A stretch of 64,000 nucleotides of DNA from a delta proteobacterium NaphS2. Lineage in GTDB: Bacteria > Desulfobacterota > DSM-4660 > Desulfatiglandales > Desulfatiglandaceae. The translations under genes were made by a program, and so were the position numbers. Positions within the stretch are counted from its first letter, which is position 1; the number at the start of each line of letters is the position of its first letter. This document shows positions 1 to 6,580 of the stretch, piece by piece. The stretch spans positions 1-64,000 of the forward strand of contig ADZZ01000144.1 in assembly GCA_000179315.1 (NCBI GenBank), written 5' to 3'. The notes below the pieces were generated by a model. The model was given only the letters and a program-made list of their open reading frames with translations, had not been told where the DNA came from and searched no databases.

Positions 1-1054
1 AAGAACCGGAACTAACCGTTCCGCTGTTAATCAAGAAAGTCAGAGCATCCGGCAACATTCCCGATGATGTTCGGATGCCCAGATCCACCGTGTATAAACT
101 GCTGGCACGCCACGGGTTAACCCGAAAGATTACATCACCTGATAGAGACCATCGTCGCTTCGCCTACCTCAATGCCGGGGATTTGTTCATGAGTGATGTC
201 ATGTACGGTCCGGCGGTCAGGAAAAATGACGGCAGGAAACGAAAAACCTATCTCATCGCTTTTATTGATGATGCGACCCGGGTGATCCCCTATGCCGCGC
301 CCATTCGGAAAATACCGCTGCCTTCATGGAGGTGTTGAAACAAGCCGTTTTAAGGCGAGGTATCCCCATGCGGCTTTTTGTGGATAACGGATCAGCTTTC
401 CGGTCACAGCATTTATCCCTGGTCTGCGCAAAACTCGGCATAACCCTGATTCACGCCAGACCCTACCATGCAGCGGCCAAGGGAAAAATCGAGAGATGGT
501 TCAGAACGGTACGATTGCAGTTTCTCCCGATGCTTTCGGAAAAACATATGTTGAATCTGAAAGCGATCAACAGAGCACTTTGGACCTATATCGAAACAGA
601 GTACCACCGTTCGCCCCATCGGAGTCTCTGCGAAACGCCCCTTGATCGCTGGGCCAGAGTGGGTGAGAAGGTCCGATATCCCGAACCGGGCGATGACCTG
701 GACGACCTTTTCCTTTTTGAATCAAAACGCAAAGTGCAGAAAGACCGTACCGTAAGTCTGAACGGTATGGCCTATGAAATTGACGCTTCCCTGGTGGGAG
801 AGACCGTAACACTCCGCTACAACCCTTCCGAGCAGGGCAAAGAGATAAAGGTCTGTCACAACGGCCGTTTCGTCCAAAAGGCGAAACTGGTGGACACCTA
901 CGCCAATTGCTTTGTGAAACGTGATCGCCCGTCTAAAACCATTGAAGCACTTGATCCTGAAAAGGCCGTCGATCATAAGCGGGAAAGCAGACCCAAACAA
1001 CCTGTTAACTTCAGCAGGATCTCCGAAGCCGAAAAGGGGGATGGCTATGTATAA
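1..1054 (+). pseudogene. DDE (rve) transposase, 5'-truncated by window edge, internal frameshift
   Basis: The reading frame is already open at base 3 and continues to a stop at 336-338. The rest of the protein resumes in a different frame from about 296 to 1054. The first part has a helix-turn-helix-like stretch (STVYKLLARHG) and the first catalytic Asp (LFMSDVMYGP). The second part has the second Asp (FVDNGSAF) and the Glu (KGKIERWFRTVR). Reading across the junction in frame +2 gives RAHSENTAAFMEVLKQAV, which continues the integrase core, so one coding sequence has been shifted near 290-305. All three DDE residues are present, so inactivation rests on the frameshift unless it is programmed or a sequencing error. 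The gene end overlaps the ATPase start by 14 nt. Confidence 0.75.
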
Positions 1055-1844
1055 AAAGGTCTATGGGCTGACCCACTACCCTTTTGAAAAAGATCTGGAA
1101 CCGGACAAACTGTTTGGTTCAAAAGCTGCTGATGAGCTTGAAGCCCGGCTCCATTATCTGTTGAAGCTGCGCGGTATCGGGCTTGTCACCGGAGAAGTGG
1201 GCAGCGGGAAAACCAGTATCTGCCGAAAGATGGCCGCTTCTCTGAATACGGGTCTGTACCGGGTGTTTTACGTTCCTCTGACCACCGGCAATGTAACGGA
1301 TATCTACAAATCCATTGCCTGGGAAATGGGGCTAACCACGGAACGGAGCCTGGCAGCCCTTTATCGTTCCATCCATATGGAGGTCAACCGACTCTGTCTG
1401 GAATCCAAAATCAGGCCAGTGCTGATTATTGATGAAGCGCAATACTTGAGAAACGAGGTCCTCGAAAACCTCAGGCTGCTGACAAACTATGAGATGGACT
1501 CACAAAATCGTCTCTGCATGATATTTGTTGGCCAGGCCGAGTTGAGGCGACGGCTTTCACTGTCCGTCCATGAGCCTTTGGCTCAAAGGCTTGTGGTGCG
1601 TTATCACATATCCGGTCTTGCAAAAGAGGAGTTGCTCCCTTATCTGAAACACCGGCTTGAGTTGGCCGGAACCCAGATGGATCTTTTTGAACAGCCGGCT
1701 CTTGAAGCGCTTTTTCAGGCGACAAACGGTCTGCCACGCAAAATCAATCTGCTGGCACACCTCTCATTGAATGTGGCGGCACTGCAGAATGCCCAGCTTG
1801 TATCGGCTGAACATATTCTTACCGCAGTGGAGGAAACGGGATAG
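1041..1844 (+). CDS. AAA+ ATPase, transposition helper (ExeA/TniB-like)
   Basis: Protein of 267 residues starting MAMYKKVYGLTHYPF, chosen because AAGGGGG lies directly before this ATG; an upstream in-frame ATG at 921 lies deep inside the transposase. Walker A is GEVGSGKTS (about residues 47-55) and Walker B is PVLIIDEAQYL (about 134-144), followed by a sensor-like FVGQAEL. The sequence resembles the ExeA/GspA-type ATPase domain that is common as the partner of integrase-type transposases. It probably acts in target choice or transposase activation. The frame is intact although the transposase before it is frameshifted. A true general secretion role is unlikely because no membrane segment or peptidoglycan-binding domain is present. 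Confidence 0.8.
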   Translation: MAMYKKVYGLTHYPFEKDLEPDKLFGSKAADELEARLHYLLKLRGIGLVTGEVGSGKTSICRKMAASLNTGLYRVFYVPLTTGNVTDIYKSIAWEMGLTTERSLAALYRSIHMEVNRLCLESKIRPVLIIDEAQYLRNEVLENLRLLTNYEMDSQNRLCMIFVGQAELRRRLSLSVHEPLAQRLVVRYHISGLAKEELLPYLKHRLELAGTQMDLFEQPALEALFQATNGLPRKINLLAHLSLNVAALQNAQLVSAEHILTAVEETG

Positions 1845-1879
1845 TGCTAAACCTGCATGATCAGATTCGGTGAAACAGA

Positions 1880-1947
1880 GGCGAGCTCTGCTGAGGAGCA
1901 ACTCGCCAAGGGATAGCCGGATAGGCGACGACGAAATATCGTCATCG
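1880..1947 (+). other. Hairpin-rich non-coding segment downstream of transposition genes
   Basis: Two strong inverted repeats occur in the transcribed strand. GGCGAG (1880-1885) pairs with CTCGCC (1902-1907), with a further GCTC/GAGC inside. At 1926-1947 CGACGACGA pairs with TCGTCATCG with one mismatch around an AATA loop. A third hairpin with a U-run follows directly. The segment looks like a structured 3' untranslated region or an element end. I could not match it to a known RNA family. Confidence 0.4.
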
Positions 1948-1950
1948 GGA

Positions 1951-1976
1951 GGGGAGTCTTCGGGCTCCCCTTTTTT
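1951..1976 (+). terminator. Rho-independent terminator after AAA+ ATPase
   Basis: GGGGAG, an eight-base loop and CTCCCC are followed by six T residues. The site lies about 110 nt past the ATPase stop. Confidence 0.65.
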
Positions 1977-2174
1977 ATGTGATATTTCCGAGGAGCCTTC
2001 ATGCCTAAAAAAACCTCGGGGTTTGGGGCAGAGCCCCAAGGGTTTTCTCGAAACAGCACCCCGATCAGAAGATAGGCAGTCCGTCACGCATCGCCTTGCA
2101 ACGATAAATCAATCAGGCAAAAACAAAATATTCTTCGTGCTTTATTGTGGACAATATCCGGTGGGATAATGTGA

Positions 2175-2372
2175 ACGGCAACAGCCGTACTCTGGCGCAA
2201 AAGAAGTTACGGCACACGCAGTGAAAAGGGCAACCGATGGGTGGAGCGCATTTTGTCTCTCAGGCAAACGTGCCGGCTCAGAAACAAACCGACTTACCCG
2301 GTTTTGGTTGACGCCATGCGCGCATATTTCAAAGAACAGACGCCGGATCTGGCGTGGATATCACAGTACTGA
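2175..2372 (+). pseudogene. IS66-like transposase C-terminal remnant
   Basis: The frame from 2175 to the stop at 2370-2372 reads a C-terminal transposase tail containing RWVERILSLRQTCRL and YPVLVDAMRAYFK, which I recognise as the end of IS66-type (or a closely related) transposases. An in-frame stop at 2172-2174 and no start codon show that it is a fragment. It has no ATG-initiated reading frame. It abuts the broken ISKra4-type transposase on the other strand, so two elements were joined by insertion or deletion. Family assignment is from memory of the tail motif and is moderate. Confidence 0.5.
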
Positions 2373-2389
2373 ATATACCCCGTGATCGG

Positions 2390-3171
2390 ATACATGGCTT
2401 CTTTTGTTTTCTGGCGCTTTTCTCCTTTTCCAAGCCGGGCCTGTATCTTGGCAGCCTCTTGCTTGATGACAGGAACGCCTTTTCCATCGAAACCAATTAC
2501 CTGAACGCTGCCTTCGCTTTCCGGACTCGGAGGCTCCTTACTCTCATAAAATTCATCGTAGCTATACACTTTAAGAAAAAGATTTTGGGGTTGGCAATGC
2601 CGAACGCCCTTAAAATATGGTTTTCCAACGAGATCTACCCCAAAAATATTATCTTGAACAGTATATTTGATGATTCCTGGTTTACAACTTCATAACGGCT
2701 CGGATGTATTTTCAAGTTCAGCAGTTTTTGCAGGGTGCAAGAGGATTCTCCGAAAGAATCTCGAATGCTCAAAAGATCCATCCATTCTTGGAGAAGGTAC
2801 GAGTAGCTTCTTTCAGGAAGATTTGCCTGAGCATCCAATGGCATTACCCCATTAACACCATCTGCTCGATAGCAGGTGCGCGGAACCGAAAGTTTGCCAA
2901 AAACCGAAAAGTAATTCCTGTCAGAAGGCGACTTTTGCCTTTTCAATACGGTTCCGTCCTCCAAATCCAAGGAAGCTCCTACGTCTCCGGTACCTTTCTG
3001 AGCAAAATAGCCTTTCATGGCAGACAGACCAATTGCAAGAATTTTGAAAAAGATGTTCTGCTCCATCGTGTATGCGTCCATAGACGCAGCATTATCCTCA
3101 ACAAATTCAAAAAGTTTTTTGACTTCCACATGACCTTCAAGTAGACTTTCTTCCATTGAATACGCTGGCAT
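2390..3171 (-). pseudogene. ISKra4-type transposase, frameshifted and truncated
   Basis: The minus-strand frame from 3171 gives about 170 residues with PLDAQANLPERSYSYLLQEW, a hallmark of the N-terminal half of ISKra4-type transposases. After about 2640 the similarity continues in another frame (reading frame end near 2569) with VIGFDGKGVPVIKQEAAK and RLGKGEKR, the DGKGV region with the first catalytic Asp. Similarity is lost near 2390, where the IS66-like tail begins on the opposite strand, so the catalytic C-terminal half is missing. It is dead as a transposase. Confidence 0.65.
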
Positions 3172-3309
3172 TTTCCCCTCCGCTCAAGATATTGGCTACT
3201 CTTTTTCACCAATAGTCTAATTCGCGAATGAGAGAATGTCCAGCTATTTGATTTTAAACAATTTCAATAGGTTATAGAGAATAAGTTCAGCTCAGCGAAA
3301 AAGGTTACA

Positions 3310-3631
3310 CTCATTCTATTTTTAGGAATGTTCATCGACTGGATCGGTATTCTCTTGATCGTCGTTCCCATTTTTTCGCCCATGCTGTTGAACCTGGGGT
3401 TTGAACCCCTGTGGGTTGGCGTGGTCATTTGTACCAGTTTGCAGATCTCATTTCTGACACCGCCCTTTGCCTATTCGATTTTTTTATCTCAAGGGGTTGG
3501 ACCTTGGCCTCGAACTGATGGAAATGTACAAAGGGATTATCCCTTTTGTGTTTCTGCAGATGCTCGTGGTCATTTTGTTGATCATTTTTCCACAACTCTG
3601 CCTGTGGCTTCCCAGGGTGCTCGGTAGTTGA
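3310..3631 (+). pseudogene. TRAP transporter large permease (DctM) C-terminal remnant, frameshifted
   Basis: Frame 1 from 3310 reads LFLGMFIDWIGILLIVVPIF and SLQISFLTPPFAYSIF, the conserved last part of TRAP-type DctM permeases. Near 3487-3500 the frame breaks. In another frame it continues as LELMEMYKGIIPFVFLQML to PRVLGS and a stop at 3629-3631. Everything before the last 100 or so residues is missing. It is therefore a truncated, frameshifted relic of a dicarboxylate or organic-acid transporter that probably once belonged with the following acyl-CoA genes. Confidence 0.75.
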
Positions 3632-3691
3632 CGGCAGGTTGCGGTCACCGATTCACGCGTAAAGAACCGCTATTTTTTTTGAATCAGTTTA

Positions 3692-4834
3692 ATGGACGGT
3701 GCCAAGACGCCCGGCTACCGGGATTACCATGCCCTTACCGATGCTGCCGATGACGCCGACCCCCAGGGGATCGAAATCCATGAGGACGATATCTACAATA
3801 TCATGTACAGCAGCGGCACCACCGGCGATCCCAAAGGGATCGTGATCAGCCACAAAATCCGCATTGCCTACGCCACATTGTCGGCCTCTATCTTTCGCAT
3901 GACCCCTGAAAGCGTCATGCTCCACTCGGGGGCGCTGGTCTTTAACGGCGCGTTCATCACCCTTTTGACCTCCATGTTTCTCGGGAGCACCTTCATCCTC
4001 CATCCTCAGTTCGATACGGAGGCCTTTATTGAAACCGTCCGCAGTGAAAAGGTAACCCATGTGATGATGGTGCCGTCCCAAGTTGTGGGAGTGCTTCATT
4101 CCCCCAATTTCTCCGCTGAAGCCCTGTCCACGCTGGAAATGATCTGCTCAGTGGGAGCGCCGCTTCACAAGGAACACAAGGAAGAACTGATCAGGCGCCT
4201 GCCCAACAGGCTTTACGAGCTTTATGGTCTCACCGAAGGATTCATGACCATTCTGGACAGAAACGATTACGAAAAGAAGACCGGCTCCGTGGGAGCCCCC
4301 ACCGCTTTTTTCGATCTTCGCATTGAGGATGACCGGAGAAGACCTGTTCCCGCGGGTCAAGTGGGCGAAATCGTGGGCAAAGGCCCAATACAGATGGTTG
4401 AATACTATAAACGCCCTGAAATGACCCGCCAGGCCATCGTAAACGGATGGCTCTACACCGGGGACATGGGGTATGTGGATGAAGAGGGTTTCCTCTACCT
4501 GGTGGATCGCAAAAAGGACATGATCATATCCGGCGGCGTGAACGTATATCCCAAGGACATCGAAGAGATCATCGTTCAACACCCGGACGTCATAGAAGCC
4601 GCGGTATTCGGCATTGACGACGAGAAGTGGGGTGAAACCCCCATAGCGGCCGTCACCCTGGCCAAAAACGCAACCCTCACCGCCGAAGCACTGGTAAAAT
4701 GGACTAACGAACGGGTCGGCGCCAAATTCCAGCGCATCCGTCAGGCCGTTTTGTTGGATGATTTTCCCAGGAATGCGGCTGGAAAAACACTTAAAAGAAC
4801 CATTCGCGATGATTTTATGGCAAAAAACACATGA
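3692..4834 (+). pseudogene. Acyl-CoA synthetase (AMP-binding) lacking its N-terminal part
   Basis: A frame of 380 residues holds every conserved adenylate-forming motif from the P-loop onward: YSSGTTGDPKG near the start, YELYGLTEG, YTGDMGYVDEEGF, the hinge VDRKKDMIISGG and the C-terminal catalytic Lys in NAAGKTLKR. Intact family members are about 510-550 residues, so some 130-150 N-terminal residues are absent. No ribosome-binding site precedes the first ATG, only a T-rich stretch. The gene probably lost its 5' end in the same deletion that truncated the TRAP permease. Residual activity is unlikely, though the frame itself is intact and the decay looks recent. Confidence 0.7.
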
Positions 4835-4899
4835 TATTTCAGACCGTCGGCCAACAGCTGACGGTCAAAGCCCATTGCTGAAATTGAGGAGTCAAATCT

Positions 4900-5862
4900 A
4901 TGAAGCTTGAAGACATCAAAAACATAACGGTTCTGGGATCGGGCATCATGGGGCACGGCATTGCTCAAAGCTTTTTAATGGGCGGCTACCCGGTGGTGCT
5001 TTTTGATATCTCCGATGCCATCCTGGCGACCGCCAAAGCGCATATCAAAAAGAACCTTGCGCTGTTTGAAAAATCAAAGCTCATCGAAGAAGCGGATATT
5101 GAAGCCTCCCTTCAAAGGCTCTCCACCACCACGAACCTTGAGGAAGCTGTCGGCAAAGCTGATTTTATCATCGAAGCGGCCCCGGAGGACATAAGTCTGA
5201 AACAGGACCTTTTTGAAAAAATTGAGTCCTTCTGCAGCGAAAATGCCATTATCGCAAGCAACACCTCATCCCTGACCCTTCAGGCTATCGGGGAAAGGGT
5301 CAAAAACAAATCCAGGCTGGTGGTCACCCACTGGTTTAATCCTCCCCATATCGTCCCCACGGTGGAGGTGGTGAAAAACGAGGACACCGGCGAAGAAACC
5401 GTCGATGTCGCCTATGAATTGATGGAAAAAATCAGAAAATCCCCGGTCAAAATCAATTGGGAAATCCCTGGGTTCATAGTCAATCGCATCCAGATCGCCA
5501 TGGTCCGGGAAGTGCTCAACCTTTACAAGAAAGGGGTTGCCAGCGCTTCCGATATCGACCGGGCCGTTAAAGGAAGCATGGGCTTTCGACCGGCCAGCAT
5601 TGGGCCATTGCTCACCATTGATTTAGGGGGTGTTGAACTCTGGAACAGCGTCTGCAAAAACCTGCTTCCCGATATCGAAAGCGGAACGGACGCTCCCGTC
5701 GCCTTGGAAGATCTGATCGCCGAAGGGCATGACGGCATCAAGAGCGGCAAGGGATTTTATGACTATACCACCGATTTTTCGAAAGAAGATTTGGACAAAG
5801 CCATTGAACAAAGGGACCGGGAGTTTCTGAACCGGCTGAAAAATCTCTATCTCAAGAAGTAG
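4900..5862 (+). CDS. 3-hydroxyacyl-CoA dehydrogenase (NAD-dependent)
   Basis: Protein of 320 residues preceded by GAGGAG. It oxidises (S)-3-hydroxyacyl-CoA to 3-ketoacyl-CoA with NAD, as in beta-oxidation or butyrate/crotonate metabolism. The N-terminal Rossmann fold has VLGSGIMGHGIAQSF (about residues 11-25), the catalytic His lies in VVTHWFNPPH (about residue 146), and the C-terminal dimerisation domain ends with GIKSGKGFYDY. Length and motifs match the stand-alone HbdA/FadB2-type enzyme. It follows the truncated acyl-CoA synthetase by 65 nt, consistent with a former catabolic operon of which this member is still intact. Confidence 0.88.
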   Translation: MKLEDIKNITVLGSGIMGHGIAQSFLMGGYPVVLFDISDAILATAKAHIKKNLALFEKSKLIEEADIEASLQRLSTTTNLEEAVGKADFIIEAAPEDISLKQDLFEKIESFCSENAIIASNTSSLTLQAIGERVKNKSRLVVTHWFNPPHIVPTVEVVKNEDTGEETVDVAYELMEKIRKSPVKINWEIPGFIVNRIQIAMVREVLNLYKKGVASASDIDRAVKGSMGFRPASIGPLLTIDLGGVELWNSVCKNLLPDIESGTDAPVALEDLIAEGHDGIKSGKGFYDYTTDFSKEDLDKAIEQRDREFLNRLKNLYLKK

Positions 5863-5886
5863 AAGTGCTCAAAGAGGGGAAACCCC

Positions 5887-6067
5887 ATGACACGGGCATC
5901 CGAACTAGCGCTCACCCACTTAAGAGATCTTTCCACTCTTTGTGGCCATCATATTTGTGCTCTGGCTCAGAAGCCACACGGCCAGAATCATCATGATCGC
6001 CTCTCTTTATATCGCCGCCATCATCGCCAACACCGTCTGCCTCGGATTCTTGGGGTGGGTTTACTGA
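5887..6067 (+). pseudogene. Small membrane protein, probably frameshifted
   Basis: An ATG at 5887 with GAGGGG upstream opens MTRASELALTHLR. A second frame from about 5924 to the stop at 6065-6067 encodes IFPLFVAIIFVLWLRSH followed by IIMIASLYIAAIIANTVCLG, two clear hydrophobic helices. The two halves join plausibly if one base was gained or lost near 5915-5925. No family is recognised. It may be a small transporter subunit that went with the decayed catabolic genes upstream, or the second frame may start at the internal GTG at 5942. Confidence 0.35.
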
Positions 6068-6084
6068 GAGTCAAATATACGCTT

Positions 6085-6156
6085 AAACGGTTTCAACTAC
6101 CGGCACTTAGGCCGTGGTAATCCGAAGTGGTGAAACCGTTTTACGCAGAGTGCCGG
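6085..6156. repeat. Interleaved inverted repeats (A-B-A'-B' order)
   Basis: AAACGGTTTCA (6085-6095) is the reverse complement of TGAAACCGTTT (6131-6141), and CCGGCACT (6100-6107) is the reverse complement of AGTGCCGG (6149-6156). The order is interleaved, so the two stems could form alternatives or a pseudoknot. Another reading is a degenerate 24-base inverted repeat with an internal deletion. The segment sits between decayed genes and the antitoxin. Confidence 0.45.
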
Positions 6157-6212
6157 CTAAGGTACAGGCTTCAGCAGGAAGCATCCTTTTTCAGGTTAAC
6201 GAAATACGGCGA

Positions 6213-6240
6213 TTGGTTTAGACTAGTCTTAGACTGGTTT
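6213..6240 (+). promoter_or_regulatory. Probable antitoxin operator
   Basis: A perfect 10-base palindrome AGACTAGTCT (6220-6229) lies inside two near-repeats of TTGGTTTAGACT and TTAGACTGGTTT, about 25 nt before the antitoxin start and next to its ribosome-binding site AAGGAGG. Phd/YefM antitoxins normally repress their own promoter by binding such palindromes, so this is a likely autoregulatory site. Confidence 0.4.
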
Positions 6241-6253
6241 AAGGAGGATGAAA

Positions 6254-6493
6254 ATGGAAACTGTCGGCGCTTATGAAGCCAAGACCCACCTTTCCAAGTT
6301 ACTGGATCGCGTCCAGCAAGGGGAGCAATTTATCATCGCAAAACACGGAACCCCCGTTGCGGTGCTGAAACCCGCCGACCCTGAAAAAGCGAGGGATATT
6401 CAGTCCGTGATTTCTGAAATCCTGAATTTCAGGAAGAAACAACGACTGGATGGCTTAAACCTCCGTGAAATGATCGAAGAGGGACGACGGTAG
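6254..6493 (+). CDS. Type II antitoxin, Phd/YefM family
   Basis: Protein of 79 residues if started at the second ATG (6254), which sits 6 nt after AAGGAGG; the first ATG at 6248 touches that sequence and is less likely. The N-terminus (VGAYEAKTHLSKLLDRVQQGE, split here as VGAYEAKTHLSK and LLDRVQQGE) and the strand IIAKHGTPVAVLKPA are typical of the Phd DNA-binding fold that pairs with VapC/Doc toxins. The C-terminal tail (NLREMIEEGRR) would wrap the toxin. The toxin gene that should follow is cut off after about 11 codons, so this is an orphan antitoxin that may still regulate DNA or neutralise toxins elsewhere. Confidence 0.8.
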   Translation: METVGAYEAKTHLSKLLDRVQQGEQFIIAKHGTPVAVLKPADPEKARDIQSVISEILNFRKKQRLDGLNLREMIEEGRR

Positions 6494-6580
6494 ATGGCGG
6501 CACTGTTTGTGGTCGATAATTCCGTCTACCGTCCGACCCCGGCCCCATCCCCTGTTTTCCGCCCAAGCAAATATGTTTGA
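6494..6580 (+). pseudogene. VapC-like PIN toxin, truncated after about 11 codons
   Basis: An ATG begins directly after the antitoxin stop and reads MAALFVVDNSV, the first strand and first acidic residue of a PIN-domain toxin. The similarity ends at about 6526, exactly where the antisense glnE coding region ends, and the frame then runs through the glnE 3' end to a stop at 6578-6580. The rest of the toxin has been deleted by a recombination that brought it against glnE. Confidence 0.6.

Larger units (their letters stand above)
1..1976 (+). mobile_element. DDE transposase / AAA+ ATPase insertion element (left part outside window)
   Basis: Two overlapping plus-strand genes, a DDE (rve) transposase and an AAA+ ATPase, followed by a hairpin-rich tail ending in an intrinsic terminator. 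Pairing an integrase-type transposase with an ATP-binding helper resembles TniA/TniB or IstA/IstB-type elements. The left end lies outside the window and I could not identify a right terminal inverted repeat, so the right boundary given here is only the end of the terminator. Confidence 0.55.

Noticed and set aside
1870-2169. 99-codon frame after the AAA+ ATPase
   Set aside because: It runs through the hairpins and the terminator, lacks a ribosome-binding site, and matches nothing I know.
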